Origin: Streptomyces paradoxus
GTDB taxonomy: Bacteria; Actinomycetota; Actinomycetes; Streptomycetales; Streptomycetaceae
Direction: 5' to 3'
Length of the DNA stretch: 64,000 nucleotides
NCBI RefSeq assembly: GCF_014202475.1
Contig: NZ_JACHGV010000004.1
Coordinates: forward strand, 1 to 64,000
Shown in pieces: positions 18,537 to 26,724 of this stretch (positions are counted from its first letter, which is position 1; every line of letters begins with the position of its first letter). The notes beneath the pieces were generated by a model. That model did no database searches and was not told the origin of the DNA. It worked only from the letters and a program-made list of their open reading frames with translations. Both the position numbers and the translations under genes were made by a program.

Positions 18537-19403
18537 ATGGCCACCACCGACCGGCAGGCCACGACGCTGGCCCTCGCACACGCCCTGTCAGCCGCCGAAC
18601 GCGGACTGGCCGTCCTCCCCCTGTCCCGCTCCAAGCTCCCGGCCCTGCGCTCCCCGCACCGCGACGACCCCGCGCCCACCCCCTGCCACGGCGCGTGCGG
18701 CCGCCTCGGACACGGGGTCTACGACGCGTCCAGCGACCCGGACCGCATCCGGGAACTGTTCGCCGCGGCGCCCTGGGCCACCGGCTACGGCATCGCCTGC
18801 GGGCTGCCCCCGCACCATCTGATCGGCCTCGACCTGGACGTGAAGACCGGCACGGACTCCTCGGCCGCCCTGCGCGAGCTGGCGCTGCGGCACCTGTTCA
18901 CCATCCCGCCGACCGTGGTCGTCGTGACGCCGTCCGGCGGGCGGCACCTGTGGCTGAGCGGACCGCCCGAGGTGGTCGTCCCCAACTCGGCGGGCCGGCT
19001 CGCCCCCGGCATCGACATCCGGGGCGCGGGGGGCTACCTCGTCGGCCCCGGCTCCCGCACGGGCCAGGGCGTGTACGCCGCCGCCCCGGGCACCGCGCAC
19101 CTGGCCCCCGCCCCCTGCCCCCGCTCCCTCCTGCGGCTGCTCCTCCCACCGCCCCGCGCCCACCACCCGGCGCCCCCGGCGGCCGGCGGGCACGGCCAGG
19201 GCCTGGTCCAGTTCGTCCTGGCCGCGCACGAGGGCCAGCGCAACACCCGCCTGTTCTGGGCGGCCTGCCGTGCCTACGAGGACGGCATCGGCCCGGCGCT
19301 CGTCGATCCGCTGGCCGACGCCGCCCGGGCCACCGGCCTGTCCGAAGGGGAGGCCCGGGCAACGATCGCCTCGGCGGCACGGATGACCGGGCACCGGCCC
19401 TGA
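18537..19403 (+). CDS. Bifunctional DNA primase/polymerase (prim-pol)
   Basis: A 288-residue archaeo-eukaryotic-type prim-pol domain. The catalytic metal motif is GLDLDVK (about residues 99-105), followed by TPSGGRHLWL, with the SGGxH histidine that binds the incoming nucleotide, and GIDIRGAGGYLVGPGSRTGQ with the third acid. A short helical C-terminus (NTRLFWAACRAYEDG) matches the PriCT-like tail. Such enzymes make primers or bypass lesions; plasmid versions begin replication, but chromosomal Streptomyces copies of unknown role are common. The LexA-like site at the promoter suggests damage induction. A hypothetical gene follows 37 bp downstream. Confidence 0.88.
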   Translation: MATTDRQATTLALAHALSAAERGLAVLPLSRSKLPALRSPHRDDPAPTPCHGACGRLGHGVYDASSDPDRIRELFAAAPWATGYGIACGLPPHHLIGLDLDVKTGTDSSAALRELALRHLFTIPPTVVVVTPSGGRHLWLSGPPEVVVPNSAGRLAPGIDIRGAGGYLVGPGSRTGQGVYAAAPGTAHLAPAPCPRSLLRLLLPPPRAHHPAPPAAGGHGQGLVQFVLAAHEGQRNTRLFWAACRAYEDGIGPALVDPLADAARATGLSEGEARATIASAARMTGHRP

Positions 19404-19440
19404 CCACGGCCCCGCCCATGACCACCACCGAAAGACCTCG

Positions 19441-19905
19441 ATGCAACTCCACGCGAAAAGGCCGGCCCTGGCGCTCGCCCGCCTCGTCCTGGCCTCCGGC
19501 CGCTCGGTGGACCTCGCCGAGCTGCGGTTCTCGTCGACGTACGGCGATCTGCTCGACGGCTACCCCTGCAAGCCGCTGAACGACCTGCGCATCCGCAGCC
19601 TCCTGCACGCCGCCGAGCGGTCCCGCCCGGGCACGCCGGTGCACCTCGTCCCGCCCCGGCGCGAGTACCCCGACCAGTACGCGGGCGGTCTCGGGCCGGT
19701 CGAGGTGCTGCCCGCCGTGGCCTGCCTCGGCACGTTCCACTCGGCGGCCCTGGACCCGGCCCGCGACCCGGTCGCCTGCCGCTCGCGCCTGACCGTCGTC
19801 TGGTTCCAGTCCACACCCCGCCTGCCCTCGGACTGCGACGCCGAGCCCGCGCTGCGCGACCTCGACTGGCCGGTGTTGGCCCGGGACGCCCCGGCGCCCC
19901 CGTAG
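19441..19905 (+). CDS. Conserved hypothetical protein (154 aa)
   Basis: Not assigned to a named family. It is a soluble, mixed alpha/beta protein with no signal peptide or membrane segment. Notable runs are SSTYGDLLDGYPCKPLNDLR, VHLVPPRREYPDQYAGGL and LTVVWFQSTPRLPSDCDA, with three cysteines. It follows the prim-pol gene by 37 bp on the same strand and may be cotranscribed. Its TAG stop lies within the TAGGGT -10 box of the next gene. Codon use is typical of the neighbours, so it is a resident gene. Confidence 0.7.
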   Translation: MQLHAKRPALALARLVLASGRSVDLAELRFSSTYGDLLDGYPCKPLNDLRIRSLLHAAERSRPGTPVHLVPPRREYPDQYAGGLGPVEVLPAVACLGTFHSAALDPARDPVACRSRLTVVWFQSTPRLPSDCDAEPALRDLDWPVLARDAPAPP

Positions 19906-19908
19906 GGT
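19903..19908 (+). promoter_or_regulatory. -10 box, leaderless start of DinB gene
   Basis: TAGGGT six bases before the ATG at 19915, the spacing expected if transcription starts at the A of ATG. Confidence 0.5.
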
Positions 19909-19914
19909 CGGCCG

Positions 19915-20439
19915 ATGAGTGCTTCCCGTACGGAACTGCCGCGCTGGCAGTTCGAGTTCACTTGGTCACTGTTCGAGTACCACCTGGAGCGGCTGGAGCC
20001 CGGGGACTTCCTCTGGGAGCCCGCGGAGCTCTGCTGGACGATGCGCCGGGGACCCGACGGCACCTGGGTCCCGGACTGGGCGGACACCGAGCCCGACCCG
20101 GTCCCCGTGCCCACCCTCGGGTGGCTGACCTGGCACATCGGATGGTGGTGGAGCGTCACCCTCGACCACGCGCAGGGCCGCCCGCCCCGCGACCGGGCGG
20201 ACATCGTCTGGCCCGGTGAGGGCGCCCCGGCGGTCGAGTGGCTGCGGGACCTGCGCACCCAGTGGCTGAAGGTCCTGGACGACCTCACCGACCAGGACCT
20301 GGACGCCACGGCCCCCTTCCCCTGGCCGAACGATCCCGGGCACACCGTCGAGCACCTGGTGGCCTGGGTGAACGCGGAGCTGATGAAGAACGTGAGCGAG
20401 ATCGGCCAGCTGCGGCTGCTGCGGGCGGCGTCCGTCTAG
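19915..20439 (+). CDS. DinB-superfamily (DUF664-type) protein
   Basis: A 174-residue four-helix-bundle protein. The DinB/YfiT metal site is suggested by WHIGWWW (histidine of helix 2) and HTVEHLVAWVNAEL (histidines of helix 4). Members include thiol-S-transferases such as mycothiol-dependent enzymes and many of unknown activity, so a thiol-transfer role is only possible. The mRNA looks leaderless. The TAG stop is followed in the same frame by 42 more codons with strongly coding third-position GC (20440-20568), which may be a lost C-terminal extension. Confidence 0.82.
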   Translation: MSASRTELPRWQFEFTWSLFEYHLERLEPGDFLWEPAELCWTMRRGPDGTWVPDWADTEPDPVPVPTLGWLTWHIGWWWSVTLDHAQGRPPRDRADIVWPGEGAPAVEWLRDLRTQWLKVLDDLTDQDLDATAPFPWPNDPGHTVEHLVAWVNAELMKNVSEIGQLRLLRAASV

Positions 20440-20568
20440 GGCCTGCCGTTTTGGATCACGCCGTTCGCGCACGGCGCCTCGATGCTCGCCGGGATGGCCC
20501 AGCCGTTCTACGAGGCGTTCGGCCAGGCAGTGTCCCCGGCTCGCGGGGCGCGGCCGCCCGGGGCGTGA
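20440..20568 (+). pseudogene. Possible coding remnant in frame with DinB gene
   Basis: Directly after the DinB TAG the same frame runs 42 codons to a TGA and includes PFWITPFAHGASMLAGMAQP. Third positions are almost all G or C. I do not recognise the family. It may be a former extension of the upstream protein or the tail of another gene. Confidence 0.35.
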
Positions 20569-20580
20569 CATCGTGGGGGC

Positions 20581-21153
20581 ATGAGCATCGACGTTCGCCC
20601 GGCCACGGACTTCGAGGACGTCCGTGCCGTGCTCGGGCCGAAGTCGCCCACGGCGAACGTCTGCTGGTGCCTGAGTTACCGGATCCCCTCCCGGCTCAAC
20701 AACGAACTGCGCGGTCCGGACCGCGGCGCGTACGTCGCCGAGCTGTGCCGCGCGGATCCGCCCCCGGGCGTCCTCGCCTACGACGGTGACGAACCGGTCG
20801 GCTGGGCCGCCGTCGCCCCGCGCGCGGACACCTCCTTCGCCCGCAACCGCAAGATCCCGCACGTCGACGACCTGCCGGTGTGGTCGCTCTGGTGCGTCCG
20901 GGTCCGCCCCGGCCATCGCAAGCAGGGCATCTCACACGCCCTCATCGCCGGCGCGGTCGAGTTCGCCCGCGACCGGGGCGCACCGGCGATCGAGGCGTAC
21001 CCCCTGGACAACGGCGACGCGAAGGTCGATCTGACGATGGCGTACGCGGGTCTGCGGAAGAACTTCGAGCGCGCCGGCTTCGCCCACGCGGCGGACACGA
21101 CCTCGGTCCTGGCCGGTCACCCCCGCGTTGTGATGCGCCTGGACCTGCGCTGA
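20581..21153 (+). CDS. GNAT-family N-acetyltransferase
   Basis: A 190-residue GNAT enzyme using acetyl-CoA. After the first strand and helix (DVRPATDFEDVRAVLG), the core strand is LWCVRVRPGHRKQGISHAL, the pyrophosphate-binding R/Q-x-x-G-x-A-type loop, and helix 4/strand 5 are AIEAYPLDNGDAK and RKNFERAGF. The CWCLSY near residue 30 is typical of a Streptomyces subgroup. Substrate unknown. The gene stands alone; a conserved hairpin read from the opposite strand begins seven bases after its stop and may act as a shared terminator. Confidence 0.88.
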   Translation: MSIDVRPATDFEDVRAVLGPKSPTANVCWCLSYRIPSRLNNELRGPDRGAYVAELCRADPPPGVLAYDGDEPVGWAAVAPRADTSFARNRKIPHVDDLPVWSLWCVRVRPGHRKQGISHALIAGAVEFARDRGAPAIEAYPLDNGDAKVDLTMAYAGLRKNFERAGFAHAADTTSVLAGHPRVVMRLDLR

Positions 21154-21218
21154 AATAAGGCTCGACCGCTGGCGACGGGGGATGCACCAGCGGTCGAGCT
21201 ATGGCCAAGGGTAACAAG
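21153..21218 (-). ncRNA. Conserved hairpin element, copy 1
   Basis: Read on the minus strand: box CTTGTTACC (21218-21210), 10 nt, then a 13-bp perfect stem (21199-21187 with 21172-21160) closing the 14-nt loop TGCATCCCCCGTCG, then CTTATTT. It lies in the 3' region of the WD40 gene in sense orientation, so it may end that transcript. The loop, box and spacing are identical in copy 2 near 34.5 kb while the outer stems differ and still pair. Confidence 0.6.
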
Positions 21219-21319
21219 CGCTTGCCCACCGCGAGCCGACAGCCCGTCAGAAAATCCCGGTTGTGACTGGTATCACTGAACTACCGTGATTCCCCGGCCC
21301 GTTGGACGAGACGGCCTCG

Positions 21320-24300
21320 TCAGTCGTCGCACGGCGGATCGTAGGAAAGCCGGGGCAGGTACTCCCGCCAGGTGTCCGGAGTGAGCACTCCGCGGGTCAG
21401 CGAGCAGATGCGGCGGACGGCCGCGTCGACGTCGAGGTCCCAGAGCCGGATCGTGTCCGCGCCGCTCGACACCCCCAGCATGTGGCTGTTCGGGCTGAAC
21501 GCCAGGAAGGTGCCGGTCTTGGCGTTGGGGCTCATCGACGGGCCGATCGCGGTGGCGTGCGCGGGGTCGGAGACGTTCCACAGCCGGACGGTGCTGTCGT
21601 TGCCGCCGCTGGCCAGGGTGCGGCCGTCCCGGCTGAACGTCAGCGACACGACCGCCTCCGTGTGGCCGGTGAGCCGTGCCTGCTCGGAGGCCTCGGCGGG
21701 GTCCGTGATGTCCCAGAGGCGGACCGAGTTGTCGTCGCCGGCACTGGCCAGGGTGCGGCCGTCGCGGCTGTGGGCGAGGGCGTTGACCGCTCCGAGGTGG
21801 CCGCGCAGAGGCGCCCCGATCAGGGTCACCCGGCCCGGGTCGGTCGCGTTCCACAGCCGGATCGTGCCGTCCGCGCTGCCGCTGGCGAGCCTCCGGCCGT
21901 CCGGGCTGAACACGAGGTGGTTGATGTAGCCCTTGTGGCCGGTGAGGGGAGTGCCGAGCGGGCGTGGCCGGGCCGGGTCGCCGATGTTCCACAGCCGGAT
22001 GGTGCGGTCGTCGTAGGCGGTGGCCAGGATCCTCCCGTCGGGGCTGAAGGCCAGCGGGTCGGCGTACCGGATGCGCAGGGGGACGGGAGAGCCGTGGCGG
22101 ACGGGGCGTTCCGGGTCCCCGAGGTTCCACAGCTCCACCACCCGGTCGCCCGTCACGACCGCGAGGGTGCGGCCGTCCGGGGAGAACTCCAGGGAGCGCA
22201 CGTCGCCCCGGCCCGGGTGAAACGGTTCTCCGATCCGGATCGGCCTGCCGGGCGTCCGCACGTCCCACAGCCGGATCCGCCCGTCCCGGGCCGCCGTCGC
22301 GAGAAGCCGGCCGTCCGGCCGGAACACTCCGGTGCGGCCGGTCATGTCCGACGTGGGCAGCGACCACAGGCGGACCCTGTTGTCGCCCGCCCCGGTGGCG
22401 AGAGTGCGCCCGTCGGGGCTGAAGCCGAGCGCGTACATCTCGCCGCTGCTGCCCGCGAGGGGCCCGCCGACCTGCGAGGCGTGCTCCGGATCGCTGACCT
22501 TCCACAGGCTCGCGGTGCTGTCCGCGCTGGCCGCGGCGAGCATGTTGCCGTCCGGGCTGAAGGCCACGGACCAGACCGGCCCGGTATGGCCGGTGAGCGG
22601 CGCCCCGGCCGCGGCCGGGCGGCCCGGACCGGCCAAGTTCCACAGATGTACGGTGCCGTCCGCGCTGCCGCTGGCGAGGGTGCGCCCGTCGGGGCTGAAG
22701 TCCACGGAGTGCACGGTGGCCGTGTGACCGGTCAGCGGCGCCCCGGCAGGCCGCGGACGCCCCGGGCCGGACATGTCCCACAGCCGGATCGTGCCGTCGT
22801 CGCCCCCCGCGGCCAGCGTCCGGCCGTCCGGGCCGAACGCCACCGAACGCACGGCTGCCGCGTGCCCGGTCAGCGGCTCGCCCTGGGCGCGCGGCCGGCT
22901 CGTATCGGCCACGTTCCACAACCGGACGGTGCGATCGTCGCCGGCTGAGGCCAGGGTGCGGCCGTCCGGGCTGAAGTCGATCAGGTAGATCGTGCCGTCG
23001 TGGCCGGTCAGGGGCTCGCCGAGCGACTTCGGGTGCTCCGGGTCGGTCACGTCCCACAGCCGGATCGTGCCATCGTCGGACGCGCTGGCGAGCGTCCGGC
23101 CGTCCGGGCTGAAGACCGCGCTGCTCACCCAGCTCGTGTGACCGGTCAGGGGTCGGCCCAGGGGCTTCGGCCGCTTGGGGTCGGCGACGTTCCACAGCCG
23201 TACGGTCCGGTCGTAGCTGGCGGTGGCCAGGACCTGTCCGTCCGGGCTGAAGGTCGTGAGGTAGACGGCGCCCGTGTGGCCGGTGAGGGGGGTGGAGAGC
23301 GGGGCGTTCACGATGGAGATCAGACGGCTGTTCGCGCCCTTGTCGCCGGGCCGCAGCCCGTGCGCCACGAGGTCGAGCTGCGCGGACAGCGACGGATCGG
23401 TGTGCTGGACGCGGTCCGACTGGGCGAGCACCTGCTCGAAGACGGCCGCGTCCCGCTGCTTCCAGGCGACGACGGCCGACCCGCCGGCCAGCACCGCCAG
23501 CACGACCAGCGCCGCCACCGCGCTCCGGCTGATCCAGATGATCCGCCTGCGCAGCCGGACGGACGCGGCCAGGAACTCCACCGCGCTGCGGGTCAGGAAC
23601 GTGTCCCCGGCGGATCTGGCCCAGCCGTGCGCCTGCTCCAGCCGGGAGCCCCGGTAGAGGAGGGAGGTGTCGCGGTTCGACTCCTCCCAGGCCCGGCCGT
23701 CCTCCTCCAGGCGCTGGCGCAGCAGATTGCCCTGCCGGTCCTCGTCAATCCAGTCGCGCAGCCGCGGCCAGGCGTGCAGCAGCGCCTCGTGGGTGATCTC
23801 CACGGTCTCCGCGTCGAGCGTCACCAGCCGGGCGCGGACCAGCGCTTCGAGGGACTCCTCGGTCTTGCCCGGGTCCGCCGACTCCTGCGCCAGCTGACGC
23901 CGGGTCCCGCGGCGGCGCGTGGCCTGGGTGTCCTCGCCGAGGCGGACCAGGCGGAGCAGGAGCAGCCGGGCCGCCGTGCGCGCGGCCGGGTCGAGGCCGG
24001 CCCAGGCCCGTTCGGCGGTGGCCGCGACCGCGCCCTGGATGCCGCCGGAGGCGCGGTAGCCGGCCAGCGTGAGCCGGCCGCCCTTCCTGCGCTGCCAGGT
24101 GGCGAGCAGGGCGTGCGAGAGGAGCGGCAGCACTCCGGCGTCGTGCGCCGGGCGCAGGCCGTCGGCACTGACCTCCCGGACGATCAGCTCCGCGAGACCC
24201 GGCTCCAGCTCCAGACCGACGGCCTTGGCCGGGCCGGTCACCGCCTCGCGCAGCTCCGCGCTGGTCAGCGGGCCGAGCACCATGTGCCGGTGCTGGAGCG

Positions 24301-25531
24301 CGTCGGCCAGCTCGGGGTACCTCAGGCAGCGGTAGTAGAAGTCGGCGCGTATGCCCAGCACCACGACCGCCGGAGCCGGTTCACCGGGGCCGGCGGGCGA
24401 GCAGGCGGCGTGCAGGACCTCGATGAAGGCGCGCCGGTCCGCCTCGTCGGGGCAGAGCGTGAACGTTTCCTCGAACTGGTCCACGATCACGACCGGAGGG
24501 GCCCCGGCGGGCGCCACGCGCCGGGCCCAGGCGGCGACGGCGGCGCGGGCGGAGGCGGGGGAGGGACCGGGGCCTCCTGAGGGGGTCGGACCGAGGCCCT
24601 GCGCGGGGGACGCTCCGGGGTCACCGGAGGGAGAGGAACCGGCGATTCCTCCGGGAGCGGCGCCGGTGGCTCCCTGGGGAGAGGCGTCGGATCCGGCCGA
24701 TTGCGGCCCGGGCGTGGCTTCTCCGGTCGGAGGCGTGTCGGATCCGGCCGATCGCGGCCCGGGCGGAGCTTCCCCGGCCCTGGTCCCGGCCGGAGCCGGG
24801 GCTGTCACGACGGGTGCCAGCTCGGGGATGCAGCGACTCAGCTCCGCCAGCGGATCACCCCCCGGCACGAGCTGCACGACATGCCGCGCCCGGCCGCCGC
24901 TGCCGTCACCGTCGCCCCCGCCCGGCGCCCCGTCCCGCAGGGCAGGCACCAGACCGGCGTTCAGCAGCGAGGACTTCCCCGCGCCCGACGCGCCCACGAG
25001 CATGACCAGGCCGCCCGTCCCCGCGGCGGCCCCGAGCTGGGTGACGAGCGCGTCCGTGCTCCGCTCCCGGCCGAAGAACCACCGGGCGTCCTCCCGGCGG
25101 TAGGAGGCGAGCCCCCGGTACGGGCACACCCCGCCGGGCGCGGACGCGGCCCCGTCCGCGGACCGCTCCTCTGCCGTGGACGCCGCGGGGCGCTCACCGA
25201 CCGGGTCGGCCACCGCGCGCTCCCACAGCCGGTGCCACTGGCCGAGGTCGTACAGGCCGGGGGAGACCGGCGTGGGCCGCGAGCGCCGCGCCTCGGGGAT
25301 CAGCACGTGCAGCACGGCCGCGAGAGCGGGGAACTGGGCCGGTACGTTCCGGGCCCGCCGCCAGTCACTGATGCGCTGGGCGGACACCCGCACGGGCCGC
25401 CCGCGTTCGTCGACCCGCTGGAGCCGGACGACCGCTTCGGACACCCGCTTGAGAGGAGGGTTACCGGCTTCCTTGTACAGCAGTGCGAGGCGTTCCGCGA
25501 AGGCGGTGCGTGCCCCTGAGTCGGAACTCAA
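21320..25531 (-). CDS. HTH-STAND NTPase with 14 WD40 repeats
   Basis: A 1403-residue protein with a TTG start, eight bases after AAGGAG. Order: HTH-like region (about 8-70), STAND/AAA NTPase (about 145-560; Walker A VGASGAGKSS near 180, Walker B VVIVDQFEE near 343), a Pro/Gly/Ser-rich insert (about 225-325), a helical region, one likely membrane helix (about 667-692, ISRSAVAALVVLAVLAGG), then 14 WD40 repeats (about 747-1385) ending in LWDV/LWNV. Fourteen repeats would form two seven-bladed propellers. The family acts as signal-triggered switches in multicellular bacteria; some STAND proteins are phage sensors. No effector domain or partner is evident. A conserved hairpin lies just after the gene. 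Confidence 0.88.
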   Translation of the reverse strand: MSSDSGARTAFAERLALLYKEAGNPPLKRVSEAVVRLQRVDERGRPVRVSAQRISDWRRARNVPAQFPALAAVLHVLIPEARRSRPTPVSPGLYDLGQWHRLWERAVADPVGERPAASTAEERSADGAASAPGGVCPYRGLASYRREDARWFFGRERSTDALVTQLGAAAGTGGLVMLVGASGAGKSSLLNAGLVPALRDGAPGGGDGDGSGGRARHVVQLVPGGDPLAELSRCIPELAPVVTAPAPAGTRAGEAPPGPRSAGSDTPPTGEATPGPQSAGSDASPQGATGAAPGGIAGSSPSGDPGASPAQGLGPTPSGGPGPSPASARAAVAAWARRVAPAGAPPVVIVDQFEETFTLCPDEADRRAFIEVLHAACSPAGPGEPAPAVVVLGIRADFYYRCLRYPELADALQHRHMVLGPLTSAELREAVTGPAKAVGLELEPGLAELIVREVSADGLRPAHDAGVLPLLSHALLATWQRRKGGRLTLAGYRASGGIQGAVAATAERAWAGLDPAARTAARLLLLRLVRLGEDTQATRRRGTRRQLAQESADPGKTEESLEALVRARLVTLDAETVEITHEALLHAWPRLRDWIDEDRQGNLLRQRLEEDGRAWEESNRDTSLLYRGSRLEQAHGWARSAGDTFLTRSAVEFLAASVRLRRRIIWISRSAVAALVVLAVLAGGSAVVAWKQRDAAVFEQVLAQSDRVQHTDPSLSAQLDLVAHGLRPGDKGANSRLISIVNAPLSTPLTGHTGAVYLTTFSPDGQVLATASYDRTVRLWNVADPKRPKPLGRPLTGHTSWVSSAVFSPDGRTLASASDDGTIRLWDVTDPEHPKSLGEPLTGHDGTIYLIDFSPDGRTLASAGDDRTVRLWNVADTSRPRAQGEPLTGHAAAVRSVAFGPDGRTLAAGGDDGTIRLWDMSGPGRPRPAGAPLTGHTATVHSVDFSPDGRTLASGSADGTVHLWNLAGPGRPAAAGAPLTGHTGPVWSVAFSPDGNMLAAASADSTASLWKVSDPEHASQVGGPLAGSSGEMYALGFSPDGRTLATGAGDNRVRLWSLPTSDMTGRTGVFRPDGRLLATAARDGRIRLWDVRTPGRPIRIGEPFHPGRGDVRSLEFSPDGRTLAVVTGDRVVELWNLGDPERPVRHGSPVPLRIRYADPLAFSPDGRILATAYDDRTIRLWNIGDPARPRPLGTPLTGHKGYINHLVFSPDGRRLASGSADGTIRLWNATDPGRVTLIGAPLRGHLGAVNALAHSRDGRTLASAGDDNSVRLWDITDPAEASEQARLTGHTEAVVSLTFSRDGRTLASGGNDSTVRLWNVSDPAHATAIGPSMSPNAKTGTFLAFSPNSHMLGVSSGADTIRLWDLDVDAAVRRICSLTRGVLTPDTWREYLPRLSYDPPCDD

Positions 25532-25856
25532 GGTCTCAGCTCCTTACTTCCCACGCCTGGACGTCCGGACCGGAAAGCTCACTTTATATGGCTGACCTGC
25601 GGTAATACCGTCCGCTGGACGCCGGAACCTCCTCCCCGGTGGCCGAAAATGGCAGGATCCGGACCCGACAGCGGGCTCATCCGGTCAGCCGCCGTCCGAG
25701 CCGGACGACGACAGCCCCACCGTTCGGTACCGGTCCCCACGAGGGGAGGGACCGGTACCGGACGACGTGGTGATCCTCCCCGGACGACCCCGCCCCGCAA
25801 CCCGGACGGACCGTGCGATCCGCCCCCGGCCGACCGTGCTTTCGGACCCTGGATAA

Positions 25857-25871
25857 CTGACGACCCGTCAG
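25857..25871. promoter_or_regulatory. Operator-like palindrome before 161-aa hypothetical gene
   Basis: CTGACGACCCGTCAG, perfect 5-bp arms, followed after one base by TATGGT, a -10-like box. It has the same arms and spacing as 18309-18323. Confidence 0.5.
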
Positions 25872-25913
25872 CTATGGTCCCCTTGCCGTACCGCTTCGGA
25901 GCGATGTACAGGG

Positions 25914-26399
25914 GTGAGCGCAGTGGAGTCACGTCCCGAGAGCCCACGACCGCAGGGTGCTCCGCGTTGGGTCGCGATGTTCTACCGGCCGGGCGCGGGC
26001 TCCTGGCGTACGGCGGCACAGTCGCCCCACCGCTCGCCCGTGCTGTACGCCCTCGGCGAGATGACCCGGGCCGTGCGCGCCCGGGGCGACGAGGTGGCGG
26101 TCGCCCTGTGGGGACCGAAGGACGGCGCGTGGCACCGGTTCGACGGGTTCGACACCGTGTCACGGCAGACTTCCGTGCACCAGCCGGACCCTCAGCCCTC
26201 CCCCGGCGAACCGACCACCCTGGCGGAACGGATGACCGGACGCCGCCACCAGGTCCTCATGGCCGGCCTGATCAAGGCGGGCCTCTACGACCTCTCCCCC
26301 GAGGACGACACGACCGTCCAGGCCCTGGTCGAACGGCTCGACGAGGCCGCCGTACGCCGGGTCGCCCACTGGCTGACGACCGCCGGGGGCACGCGGTAG
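25914..26399 (+). CDS. Conserved hypothetical protein (161 aa)
   Basis: Not recognised as a named family. Soluble, no signal or membrane segment. It has FYRPGAGSWRTAAQSPHRSP near the N-terminus and a helical C-terminal half (MAGLIKAGLYDLSPEDDTTV, LVERLDEAAVRRVAHWLTTA). GTG at 25914 is taken as start; GTG at 25923 is an alternative. The promoter carries a TATGGT box overlapped by a CTGAC-N5-GTCAG palindrome, so expression is probably repressor-controlled. It precedes a ferredoxin gene by 88 bp. Confidence 0.65.
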   Translation: MSAVESRPESPRPQGAPRWVAMFYRPGAGSWRTAAQSPHRSPVLYALGEMTRAVRARGDEVAVALWGPKDGAWHRFDGFDTVSRQTSVHQPDPQPSPGEPTTLAERMTGRRHQVLMAGLIKAGLYDLSPEDDTTVQALVERLDEAAVRRVAHWLTTAGGTR

Positions 26400-26487
26400 C
26401 CGGGCCGGTTCAGCCGACGGCGCACTGGGCAGGCAGACTCCCGACGGCCACCGGCTCCCGATGCCGTCAGGAGGGGGACAAAGCGGC

Positions 26488-26715
26488 ATGAAGGTCTCTG
26501 TCGACCGGGATCTCTGCTACGGCTCCGCCGAGTGCGCCCACCGGGCCCCGGCTGTCTTCGACTTCGTCGACGGCTACGGGGTCGTCCGCCCGGGCCGCGA
26601 GCAGGCGGGCGAGGCCCCGGAGGTCCTGGAGGCGGTGGAGAAGTGCCCGAGCCAGGCGATCGGCATCACCGAGTCACCGCACTCGACGCCGGACTCGACG
26701 CCGGACCGGCCGTAG
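26488..26715 (+). CDS. 3Fe-4S (P450-type) ferredoxin
   Basis: A 75-residue electron carrier. The cluster motif is C-x5-C (CYGSAEC), with the fourth ligand position taken by Ala (CAHRAP), plus EKCPSQAI, the pattern of Streptomyces single [3Fe-4S] ferredoxins that pass electrons to cytochrome P450s. No P450 or ferredoxin reductase gene is in the window, so it probably serves a P450 encoded elsewhere. ATG at 26488 follows AGGAGGGGG at 26469-26477; the frame opens earlier at 26461 but that ATG has no ribosome site. A PIG-L deacetylase gene starts nine bases downstream. Confidence 0.88.
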   Translation: MKVSVDRDLCYGSAECAHRAPAVFDFVDGYGVVRPGREQAGEAPEVLEAVEKCPSQAIGITESPHSTPDSTPDRP

Positions 26716-26724
26716 CGAGGGCCG

